DNA of 9,249 nucleotides from Gammaproteobacteria bacterium (lineage in GTDB: Bacteria > Pseudomonadota > Gammaproteobacteria > Pseudomonadales > Litorivicinaceae), in NCBI GenBank assembly GCA_002717305.1, contig PBDH01000037.1:13171-22419 (forward strand), in the 5' to 3' direction. Shown here piece after piece: positions 1 to 5,908 of this stretch (positions are counted from its first letter, which is position 1; every line of letters starts with the position of its first letter). The position numbers and the translations under genes were made by a program. The notes under the pieces were generated by a model, which was not told the DNA's origin, did no database searches, and was given only the letters and a program-made list of their open reading frames with translations.

Positions 1-206
1 ACAGACCGGAATATGTCCAAGACTGGATTGACAAGAATTCCGCCCCAATTTTTGGACTCGTAAAGTACCCACCCAAAAATACCGCCAAGGAATGATCCAA
101 TAGCGATTGATAGCAAAGAAATCCAAAGGGTTCTTAAAGCCGCTTCTCCTAGGAACAAAAGGTCCCGAGCGCTGAAGCCACTAAAAACAGCTACTGTTTG
201 CTCCAT
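1..206 (-). CDS. Amino-acid ABC transporter permease, second subunit (N-terminal part only)
   Basis: The first 68 codons of a minus-strand gene are visible, starting at ATG 206-204 and running off the left edge. The peptide begins MEQTVAVFSGFS and has a hydrophobic segment at about residues 25-47 (LRTLWISLLSIAIGSFLGG). It reads like the N-terminus of a HisM/GlnP-type polar amino-acid permease. The preceding permease ends 8 bases upstream, so the two are almost certainly co-transcribed and form the usual heterodimeric inner-membrane channel. AGGAAT just before the start is a modest ribosome binding site. The EAA loop that contacts the ATPase would lie outside the window, so family assignment rests on position and N-terminal character. 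The ATPase gene is not seen and is probably further left. Confidence 0.75.
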   Translation of the reverse strand, partial: MEQTVAVFSGFSARDLLFLGEAALRTLWISLLSIAIGSFLGGIFGWVLYESKNWGGILVNPVLDIFRS

Positions 207-214
207 TAAGATTC

Positions 215-877
215 CTAATACCTAAAAAATCGTGATGCAAAGAATTTGGAAAGAACCAAGATACCTTTGACCATCACGTAATAAATGACCGCCGTGACAG
301 CAAAATATTCAAAGATTCTGTAGGTTTTACTCGCAAAGAATTGCGTTTCTCCTGTTAGCTCTCTGTAACCAACCAACATCCCCAAGGAGGACATTAAAAC
401 AACCCAAACAAATTGGTTCGTCATCGGGTAATAGACGATCCGCATGACCTGGGGAATCAATATCCGCGTATAGGCCTGCCAAGGGTTCATACCAAGACTT
501 CGTGCAGCTCTCAGCTGAGTAGATGGAATTGCCTCAAAACCACCGCGAAAATTCTCTGCCAAATATCCAGCCGTATTAAAAGTCAAGCCCGCCAAAACGA
601 TCAAGTAAGGTGATAAATGAAACCCGAGCGCTCCCAGCCCAAAACCAAAAAAGAACAACTGAAATAGAGCGGGTGTGTTTCTGGCTAGTTCAACCCAAGT
701 TGTCGCGAACCAATAGAGTACTCCGGTTTCCCGCATCCGGCCCACGGCCAAAATGAACCCGAGCATAACACCCACGGTCATGGCCAAAGAAGCGACCTGC
801 AGAGTAGTTAGAGCAGCCTCGAGGAGATCCGGCAGGCTCTTAAAAACGGGTCGCCAGTGAAAGTTGTACTCAAACAT
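215..877 (-). CDS. Amino-acid ABC transporter permease (HisM/GlnP family)
   Basis: This 220-residue inner-membrane permease belongs to the polar amino-acid uptake family. It has hydrophobic segments near residues 25-45, 70-105, 150-172 and 190-210, the family signature RNTPALFQLFF at 66-76, and a clear EAA loop at about 115-143 (EAIPSTQLRAARSLGMNPW), which docks onto the ATPase. Length is normal for the family. It lies 55 bases downstream of the solute-binding-protein gene, with a GC-rich hairpin between them, and 8 bases upstream of a second permease. I see no strong Shine-Dalgarno sequence before ATG 877-875, but the N-terminus fits the family. The substrate cannot be read from the permease. 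The divergent AcnX gene suggests a proline-like amino acid, which is an inference. Confidence 0.93.
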   Translation of the reverse strand: MFEYNFHWRPVFKSLPDLLEAALTTLQVASLAMTVGVMLGFILAVGRMRETGVLYWFATTWVELARNTPALFQLFFFGFGLGALGFHLSPYLIVLAGLTFNTAGYLAENFRGGFEAIPSTQLRAARSLGMNPWQAYTRILIPQVMRIVYYPMTNQFVWVVLMSSLGMLVGYRELTGETQFFASKTYRIFEYFAVTAVIYYVMVKGILVLSKFFASRFFRY

Positions 878-888
878 TCAGTTGCTAA

Positions 889-917
889 AGGGGCCGCCCA
901 CTAACGGCACGACCCCT
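889..917 (-). promoter_or_regulatory. Intercistronic hairpin between binding-protein and permease genes
   Basis: On the transcribed strand AGGGGTCG and CGGCCCCT can pair over 8 bp (one T:G wobble) around a 13-base loop. It sits directly between the solute-binding-protein stop and the permease start. There is only a short T run (TTT) after it, so it is more likely a partial terminator or 3'-end-stabilising structure that keeps binding protein in excess over permease than a full terminator. That role is known in other transport operons and is inferred here. Confidence 0.5.
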
Positions 918-932
918 CGGTTTTACGGTCCG

Positions 933-1733
933 CTAGTACATCACGCCAGGAATTCTCAGCTCAGGAGCTTCCCCACCCACAAACCGGCCCCAAAGCTCTT
1001 GGTAACGACCAGAGCGCACTTGCTGGGTAACAAATAGATTTAAATAATTTAACCAGCTCACGTCTTGGCGTTTGCCAACCACCGAAGTGTAGTCTGTGGT
1101 CCATGGCATGCGAGGACCAGGATCAACCGTATCATATTGTTCTGAAATCGGTTTTACAGCCGTATTGGTCGTGATTCCAATATCCGCCTTGCCTTGCGCG
1201 ACCGCCAGAAAAACTTCGTTCTCGCTTTGGTACCCCTGATACAGGTTCTCCTCACCCCACTCCTTGGCAATTTTTAACCACTCCTGCTCTGGAACAGTGC
1301 CAACGGCAGCGGCAACACGCTTGCCCTTTATGTCCTCAAAGGTTTTGATGCCGCTCTTTGAGTTGACGATCCCCTGAGCATAATAAATAGCGTAGGGGAT
1401 GGAGAACCCCACAGTCTTAGCGCGAGCTAGACTATCCGAAGTTGCGCCGAAAACAACATCTGCCCGACCAGTCACGATCACAGGTAAACGATCAGCCCAC
1501 GTTAGTTCAAGAAGCTCGAGCTCGACCTCTAAAGCGGCTGCCATGTCCTTGCAGTATTCAACGTCGAAGCCCGCCGGCTGGTTATTTGAGTCTCTGAACC
1601 CAATAGGGGGGAAGTCCAGAACGACTCCGCATCTCAACTTACCGCGATCGATTATATCGTCCAGTGTATCTGCAAACGCGGTCCCGGCGATCATCATTGT
1701 TAATGCCGCCATGCTAACTAGTTTTTTTATCAT
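933..1733 (-). CDS. Periplasmic amino-acid-binding protein of an ABC transporter (SBP_bac_3)
   Basis: This 266-residue precursor has a Sec signal peptide (MIKKLVSMAALTMMIAGTAFA, cut after residue 21). The mature part is a family-3 solute-binding protein: GKLRCGVVLDFPPIGF at 31-46, GFDVEYCKDMAAAL at 55-67, the ligand-loop region around S99-R104, FSIPYA at 110-115, GKRVAAAVGT at 137-146 and the C-terminal YQELWGRF at 244-251. An upstream ATG at 1922 keeps the frame open for 63 more codons, but these precede the signal peptide and overlap the divergent regulator. ATG 1733-1731 is therefore the start, with a weak GAAG in front. Arg104 matches the Arg that normally binds the ligand carboxylate. 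The Asp usual for binding the alpha-amino group seems replaced near T188-T189-N190, which may reflect an unusual ligand. Proline or hydroxyproline is plausible from context. Confidence 0.93.
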   Translation of the reverse strand: MIKKLVSMAALTMMIAGTAFADTLDDIIDRGKLRCGVVLDFPPIGFRDSNNQPAGFDVEYCKDMAAALEVELELLELTWADRLPVIVTGRADVVFGATSDSLARAKTVGFSIPYAIYYAQGIVNSKSGIKTFEDIKGKRVAAAVGTVPEQEWLKIAKEWGEENLYQGYQSENEVFLAVAQGKADIGITTNTAVKPISEQYDTVDPGPRMPWTTDYTSVVGKRQDVSWLNYLNLFVTQQVRSGRYQELWGRFVGGEAPELRIPGVMY

Positions 1734-1779
1734 CTTCGTACCCGCTATGGTTGTTATTAGCTTTATTGCCCGGCTCGAA

Positions 1780-1807
1780 TTTATCGCATATTGTACCCGA
1801 TGTACAA
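1780..1807 (-). promoter_or_regulatory. Candidate promoter of the amino-acid transporter operon
   Basis: Reading the minus strand, TTGTAC (1807-1802) could serve as -35 and GATAAA (1785-1780) as -10, separated by 16 bases. The transporter operon would start about 40-45 bases before the binding-protein ATG. The -35 element is half of the palindrome described separately, so bound regulator would block polymerase. Both hexamers only partly match consensus. Confidence 0.4.
1791..1807. promoter_or_regulatory. Palindromic operator candidate (TTGTAC-N5-GTACAA)
   Basis: TTGTAC CCGAT GTACAA is a perfect 6+6 inverted repeat with a 5-base spacer in the 94-base gap between the divergent binding-protein gene and the GntR-family gene. 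FCD-type GntR dimers usually bind short palindromes containing GT...AC at such positions, and autoregulation of divergent genes is typical. The match to this regulator is an inference. The site looks intact although the regulator gene is broken. Confidence 0.55.
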
Positions 1808-1827
1808 CGCGCGAATCGGAGAAAATT

Positions 1828-2457
1828 GTGAAGATTAAATTCGTCGACATCTCACAAACAAAATCCGCATCCGAAATAACTTTTTCAGCTCTTAGGAAAG
1901 CAATTATTGAGGGCGATATCACCGTGGGAACACCACGACATCAGGATGACCTCGCTCGCTCGGTTCAAACTAGCAGGATTCCGATCGGAGAAGCGCTCTC
2001 ATGCTCGGAAGAGCAGGACCTAATAAGGATACAACGAGTTGAAGGCCCTGTCGTAGTCGGTCTTATAGCCGATGAAGCCTCCGAAATCCTCAATCTCAGA
2101 GCTTTGCTGGAGCCTGATATATTGAAGAACGCGGTTCCACAGATGAGCGACTCAGCAAAAAAGCTGGCCATCTTTCAGAGCAATGATTTCTCTGAATCAG
2201 CCGATCCTTCTGCGCGGGGTGGCCTCAATTGAATTTCTTATCGCACGCTCTATGCTGATAGCGACCGAACCCTCACCAAAGAAGTCGCTGACAACGCTAT
2301 GTACAGAGTAGATCGTTCCATAAGAAGCCAACTGGTCGTAATTGATGATATAGATAAAGTTAAATAAGAGCATGTAGCGATTCTCGACGCCTGCCTTTCA
2401 AGTAATGCAGAATTGGCGGTGGGACGACTAGGGGATCACATCTTAGGGGCTGAGTAA
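1828..2457 (+). pseudogene. GntR-family (FCD subfamily) transcriptional regulator with two in-frame nonsense codons
   Basis: From GTG 1828, with GGAG six bases upstream, one frame of 210 codons reads as a full-length FCD-type GntR regulator except for TGA at 2230-2232 (codon 135) and TAA at 2365-2367 (codon 180). The N-terminal winged helix is recognisable (ALRKAIIEGDI, DDLARSVQTSRIPIGEAL). The effector-domain start follows (LNLRALLEP). After the TGA come RTLYADSDRTL, and after the TAA EHVAILDACL and GRLGDHILGAE, which are typical FCD motifs. No indel is needed. Conserved residues are also altered: the family's FH before RTLY is SY, losing a metal-ligand His, and REAL is GEAL. The intact protein probably controlled the divergent transporter and downstream AcnX. 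A 134-residue truncated product with the DNA-binding domain could still be made. Confidence 0.85.
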
Positions 2458-2533
2458 TCGCCTTTAGCTTCATTTCCCACCTTACCTAGGTGATTCGCAT
2501 AAAGAGGAACTTTTCATACAGGGCTCGACATGC

Positions 2534-4252
2534 ATGAGAAATAAACACGACGGCTCGATCGGAAAAAATCAATTGATTGTGGATGGATCCGCCAGCGGTA
2601 AAGTTCTAGTCTGTGAAGAAGGATTGAGTTTCTGGGGAGGCGTCGATCCACACACTGGGGCAATTATCGACACACACCACCCCAACCACGGTGATTCTGT
2701 ATCCGGCAAATGTTTATTGATGCCAACATCCAGAGGCTCATGCAGTGGGAGTGGCGTTTTACTGCAGTTGGCTCTCAAAGAGCGTGCTCCTGCGATGATT
2801 ATTTTTAACGAGCCAGAGCAAGTATTGACTCTGGGATCAATTGTTTGCGATCGGATATTTGGGGTCCCGGTTCCTATAATCTGTCTGTCTCAGCAAAACT
2901 ACTATGCAGTCGCGAGAGAAAACTCAGTTGAACTTCATGATCATAAGCTCGTTCTAGCTGACCAAGCTATTGGCCTGAACCCTATATCAAAAGATCTACT
3001 CCTCTTATCTGAAAACGATCAGGCTTATTTGAAGGGCGATCACGGCAAGGTCGCCAAAGCTGCTATGGAAACGATTTGCGTGATGGCAGCCGTCGAAAAC
3101 GCATCAAGTTTGATTAACGTAGATAAAGGTCACATCGATGGCTGTATCCTGGCACACGATGCTAATCTTATTTTTGCTGAGAAAATGGCTGAGCTCGGTG
3201 CCAAAGTGATCATCCCAACAACGATTAATGCAATCTCGGTCGATCGTGAGAATTGGCAGAACTCGGGGCTCGATGAGGACTTCGGTAAACAGGCGAGCCG
3301 TTTGGCCGACGCATACGTTGAGATGGGGGTCAAACCGACATTTACCTGTGCGCCATATCTGCTGACTGACAAACCTCAACTAGGGGAAAATATAGGTTGG
3401 TCGGAATCAAATGCAGTGATTTTCGCGAACACAGTTCTTGGTGCGCGAACCCAAAAACATCCTGACTATCTCGATCTGTTTATCGCGATGACGGGGCGGG
3501 CACCGTCTGTGGGAATGTATTCGACGCTTGGCAGAAAAGCTCGAGTAAAAATCGAGGTAACGATTCCTCAAAAGTGGCCACCTGATGATGAGGTCTTGTG
3601 GCCGCTGATTGGTTGGCTTGCTGGTAAATTGTCACCTGATTCAGTCCCTTTGATTACAGGGCTAGAAAGTCTTTCACCAACAATCGATGATTTAAAATCT
3701 CTGTGCGCTGCTTTCGGAACAACTTCCGGTGCACCAATGCTACATATTCTCGGCCAAACACCTGAATCATCTAACCAGAATGCTGAACAACTTCCAATAC
3801 ATCTCATCAATCCTGAAAACCTGAAGGATGCTTGGTTCGAGCTTAACCGTGGACTCGAAAAAATAGATTTAGTCGCTATTGGAAGCCCACACGCATCGAT
3901 CGAAGAAATAAGAAGGATAAGCGCTCTTTTTGCTAACAGACGACGCCACGTCCAGACTCAATTGAAAATCACTGCTGCTCGCCACACGATTCAACGTGCA
4001 GAGGCTGAAGGAATTGCCAAAAAATTGGAAGATGCGGGAGTACAGATAATGCCCGACCTCTGCTGGTGCTCAATTGTTGAGCCTATATTCCCGCCAGAGG
4101 CGAAAGGTCTAATGACCAACTCCGGTAAGTACGCCCACTACGCCCACGGTCTAAGCAATAGGCACTCTAGACTGGGGTCGTTAAGGGACTGTGTGGACGC
4201 AGCGATTTCGGGTTTCGCGGCGCACGAGCCTCCAGCTTGGCTGGTTGCATAA
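2534..4252 (+). CDS. acnX: Single-chain aconitase X (AcnX type I), probable cis-3-hydroxy-L-proline dehydratase
   Basis: This 572-residue cytoplasmic protein fuses the small swivel domain (DUF126-like, about residues 18-145) to the large AcnX domain (DUF521-like, about 150-570). The swivel part carries LSFWGGVDPHTG (31-42) and SRGSCSGSGVLL (66-77), which holds the catalytic serine region. The large part carries GHIDG, KVIIPTTINA, TFTCAPYL with Cys272, SESNAVIFANTVLGART, DLCWC (Cys510, Cys512), TNSGKYAHYAHG (528-539) and Cys553. Cys272, Cys510 and Cys553 are the likely iron-sulfur ligands. Characterised bacterial fused AcnX enzymes dehydrate cis-3-hydroxy-L-proline to pyrroline-2-carboxylate, whereas the separate-subunit archaeal form acts on mevalonate 5-phosphate. 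The fused layout and the amino-acid transporter next door favour the former. The start at 2534 has AGGG about 10 bases upstream. The gene appears intact. Confidence 0.9.
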   Translation: MRNKHDGSIGKNQLIVDGSASGKVLVCEEGLSFWGGVDPHTGAIIDTHHPNHGDSVSGKCLLMPTSRGSCSGSGVLLQLALKERAPAMIIFNEPEQVLTLGSIVCDRIFGVPVPIICLSQQNYYAVARENSVELHDHKLVLADQAIGLNPISKDLLLLSENDQAYLKGDHGKVAKAAMETICVMAAVENASSLINVDKGHIDGCILAHDANLIFAEKMAELGAKVIIPTTINAISVDRENWQNSGLDEDFGKQASRLADAYVEMGVKPTFTCAPYLLTDKPQLGENIGWSESNAVIFANTVLGARTQKHPDYLDLFIAMTGRAPSVGMYSTLGRKARVKIEVTIPQKWPPDDEVLWPLIGWLAGKLSPDSVPLITGLESLSPTIDDLKSLCAAFGTTSGAPMLHILGQTPESSNQNAEQLPIHLINPENLKDAWFELNRGLEKIDLVAIGSPHASIEEIRRISALFANRRRHVQTQLKITAARHTIQRAEAEGIAKKLEDAGVQIMPDLCWCSIVEPIFPPEAKGLMTNSGKYAHYAHGLSNRHSRLGSLRDCVDAAISGFAAHEPPAWLVA

Positions 4253-4364
4253 GTCGATTGTGCCGCCTCGTCTCGGGAAGTCTTTGTGACTCATTTGGAT
4301 CAAGCTACTCTTTATGATGGGGGACAAAAAATTTCCTATTTCGCTGGGCCACAGATTCGTGAGA

Positions 4365-4390
4365 CCAGATTTTTACCGGTTTTAGTCTGG
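4365..4390. repeat. Concentric inverted repeat CCAGA-N5-ACCGGT-N5-TCTGG
   Basis: CCAGA (4365-4369) and TCTGG (4386-4390) are inverted copies sharing the same centre as the palindrome ACCGGT (4375-4380). The intervening five-base stretches do not pair. It could be a regulator-binding site or a chance dyad. It lacks the stem continuity of a terminator. Confidence 0.3.
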
Positions 4391-4431
4391 GGCGGTAACG
4401 CATTGGTCGGCAGATATGAGAAAAATAAGGG

Positions 4432-4461
4432 AATTGATTACCCCCTTTTAGGGTATTAATT
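4432..4461 (+). terminator. Imperfect hairpin, possible end of the acnX transcript
   Basis: TACCC (4439-4443) pairs with GGGTA (4451-4455) around CCTTTTA, and the flanking AATTGAT and TTAATT can extend the stem with a bulge. It is AT-rich, has no T run after it and lies 180 bases beyond acnX, so it is a weak terminator candidate. Confidence 0.25.
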
Positions 4462-4615
4462 TATCCCACGAAAAAGACAACTACAAATTGGCATTCTGAT
4501 GGGCGCGACAATTGTTTATTCATATTGCCGCGTGCGCAAGATTATAATAAAAAGATTACATCTGGGCCAAAAAAGAGTATAGATCGTGTCGCCAAAAAAG
4601 TTATGAAACAAGACC

Positions 4616-4643
4616 TTGACGCGGGTTTGTGTTGCAATATTAT
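4616..4643 (+). promoter_or_regulatory. Sigma-70-type promoter of the zinc operon
   Basis: TTGACG (4616-4621) and TATTAT (4638-4643) each match the -35 and -10 consensus at five of six positions, with a 16-base spacer. They lie 31 bases upstream of the zrgA start, giving a short leader. This is the best promoter in the window. Confidence 0.6.
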
Positions 4644-4646
4644 TAC
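4631..4646. promoter_or_regulatory. AT-rich dyad over the -10 box, possible Zur operator
   Basis: GTTGCAATATTATTAC has dyad symmetry of the form GT-N3-AATATT-N3-AC (10 of 16 positions) and covers the -10 box of the zrgA promoter. Zur sites are AT-rich dyads with GT...AC ends placed like this. It is not a clean match to the GTTATA-N-TATAAC form, so the assignment is tentative. Confidence 0.35.
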
Positions 4647-4673
4647 GTTTTAACAAGTCGTTAGGAGTAATCC

Positions 4674-5255
4674 ATGCGGATCACTTTGATCTTGGCTCTT
4701 ATCTTAATCTCTGGCTTTGTGCACGCGGAAAAACGGCACGCCGGGGCACACGTCCATGGTCTTAACCACGTACAAATAGTTTTAGACGGGACAACGCTAA
4801 AAATGGTCTACAAGTTGCCAATCGCACAACTTCGAAAGCACGACGAACACAAGCACGACGAACACAAGCACGACGAACACAAGCACGGCGAACACAAATA
4901 CGACGAACACAAGGGTGACAAAGATCACGCCCACCTAGCCGAAGATCTAAAAGAAATAGCCAGCATATCCGAATTCGTGCGCCTACCTGACTCTGCTGAA
5001 TGTGTTCAAAAAAAGATAGACCAATCAGTGAGGGACGTCGTTTTAGACAGAGAAACTAGCGGAGACTCGGGGCATAAGGACGTGGTCATTGAGGCTGACC
5101 TAACCTGCGGGCATCCGGATAAGGTTACGTCGTTCGATTTCGGGCCGGCCTTCGAGCGATTTGACGATCTTGCAATGATTCAGGTTGAAGGTTTGGTCGG
5201 GGATCAGTCATTATCGGACTCGCTAACACGAGAAAGAGTATTAACCTCAATTTGA
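4674..5255 (+). CDS. zrgA: ZrgA/DUF2796-family periplasmic zinc-uptake protein, His-rich
   Basis: This 193-residue exported protein has a signal peptide ending at about A18 (ISGFVHA then EKRHAG). The mature start HAGAHVHGLNHVQIVLDG is typical of DUF2796/ZrgA proteins. At about 55-83 a histidine-, aspartate- and glutamate-rich segment of KHDEH repeats probably binds Zn2+. The C-terminal part has the family pattern of a Cys in AECVQKK, then DLTCGHP, and a closing segment IQVEGLVG...SLT. ZrgA is the periplasmic component of the zinc-uptake system described in Vibrio cholerae (ZrgABCDE). AGGAG lies six bases before the ATG. Its stop overlaps the TTG start of the ATPase gene. First gene of the operon, with a strong promoter in front. 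Its role in zinc capture here is inferred from family, composition and neighbours. Confidence 0.87.
   Translation: MRITLILALILISGFVHAEKRHAGAHVHGLNHVQIVLDGTTLKMVYKLPIAQLRKHDEHKHDEHKHDEHKHGEHKYDEHKGDKDHAHLAEDLKEIASISEFVRLPDSAECVQKKIDQSVRDVVLDRETSGDSGHKDVVIEADLTCGHPDKVTSFDFGPAFERFDDLAMIQVEGLVGDQSLSDSLTRERVLTSI
4836..4910 (+). repeat. Five tandem 15-bp repeats encoding KHDEH in zrgA
   Basis: Units start at 4836, 4851, 4866, 4881 and 4896, each close to AAGCACGACGAACAC. The first three are identical, the fourth has GGC for GAC (Gly for Asp), and the fifth has AAATAC (Lys-Tyr). A sixth unit is degenerate. The in-frame unit length means copy changes alter the number of metal-binding residues without breaking the gene, as expected for slippage or recombination. 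Confidence 0.95.
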
Positions 5256-5908
5256 TTGTCGAGACCAACGCTCTGAGTTACGACTACGGGTCTGGTGAAA
5301 AAATCCAGTTCCCAGACCTCAAAGTAGCTGCAGGCGAAAAAATTGCACTAGTGGGGGCATCTGGTAGCGGGAAATCAACTTTCTTAAACTTGCTCTCCGG
5401 CGTGCTGCCCATCCAATCTGGATCGATTCGGCTTCTCGGCCATTCTTATAATGATCTGAGCCCACTCCAACTCGACAAAATTCGCGCGGATCACATTGGG
5501 ATCATTTTTCAATCGCTGAATCTCATTCCCTATTTAACTGGTTTTGAGAATGCGGTCCTCGGACTGGAGTTCTCAAAAACACGTCGGGCCAAGATAGATG
5601 ACGTTACCTACCAAACTGGCTCACTAGGACATCAGCTGGGCCTAATGCCCGATATTCTTGAGAAGAGACCAAACAAGCTCAGTGTAGGACAACAACAGCG
5701 GGTCGCAGTCATCAGGGCGCTGCTCGGAAGCCCTGAGCTTATTCTTGCAGACGAGCCGACCTCAGCATTGGACCCGTTTGCAACCAAGGAATTTATGGCA
5801 GAGCTGAACAGCTCAGTCGAGGCCTCGGCTCAGGCTATTATCGTTGTCAGTCACAACCCCGAGATCATCCCATGGTTCGACCGGGTGGTCAGGATCGGGC
5901 GAGAATAA
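5252..5908 (+). CDS. ABC transporter ATP-binding protein (MacB/LolD-like) of the zinc operon
   Basis: This 218-residue ATPase has all the nucleotide-binding motifs: Walker A GASGSGKST (35-43), Q-loop Gln87 in GIIFQSLNLIP, signature LSVGQQQR (143-150), Walker B LILADE (163-168), D-loop SALD (171-174) and switch His201. Spacing and sequence resemble the LolD/MacB/FtsE group that pairs with FtsX-like permeases. Such a permease is the next gene, overlapping by one base (TAATG). The start is TTG 5252, forming a TTGA overlap with the zrgA stop. No ATG or GTG lies between it and Walker A at a sensible place, so TTG is well supported. It would power the cytoplasmic side of the Zrg-type system. Whether that system moves zinc itself or acts mechanically on a periplasmic partner is unknown. 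Confidence 0.92.
   Translation: MIVETNALSYDYGSGEKIQFPDLKVAAGEKIALVGASGSGKSTFLNLLSGVLPIQSGSIRLLGHSYNDLSPLQLDKIRADHIGIIFQSLNLIPYLTGFENAVLGLEFSKTRRAKIDDVTYQTGSLGHQLGLMPDILEKRPNKLSVGQQQRVAVIRALLGSPELILADEPTSALDPFATKEFMAELNSSVEASAQAIIVVSHNPEIIPWFDRVVRIGRE

Larger units (their letters stand above)
4253..4673. other. 421-base intergenic region between acnX and the zinc operon
   Basis: No gene is recognised here. It contains the zrgA promoter and ribosome binding site at its right end, a concentric inverted repeat at 4365-4390 and an imperfect hairpin at 4432-4461. The frame in register with acnX stays open from its stop to TAA 4457-4459 (68 codons), then to TAG 4580-4582 (40 more). The translated text matches nothing I know. 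This could be a decayed gene or chance. Confidence 0.6.

Noticed and set aside
1399..1827. Long plus-strand frame leading into the GntR-like gene
   Set aside because: Antisense to the binding-protein gene. The regulator homology begins at GTG 1828, with a proper Shine-Dalgarno.
1734..1922. N-terminal 63-codon extension of the binding protein from ATG 1922
   Set aside because: It would sit in front of a good signal peptide and cover the divergent promoter and regulator start. It is only an open antisense stretch.
2230..2457. Frameshift explanation for the broken GntR gene
   Set aside because: Neighbouring frames give short motif-like scraps, but RTLYADSDRTL, EHVAIL and GDHIL all lie in the original frame, so nonsense changes alone suffice.
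2478..2492. Small hairpin CACCT-N5-AGGTG with central ACCTAGGT-type palindrome before acnX
   Set aside because: A five-base stem without T run or known motif. Too weak to call a terminator or operator.
4602..4652. Leader peptide MKQDLDAGLCCNIITF upstream of zrgA
   Set aside because: It overlaps the predicted -35 and -10 boxes, so most of it would precede the transcription start, and it has no ribosome binding site.
4674..5255. ZnuA-type zinc-binding lipoprotein
   Set aside because: His-rich loop is similar in idea, but length, the HAGAHVHG start and the paired Cys pattern fit ZrgA/DUF2796, and the partner transporter is FtsX-like rather than ZnuB-like.
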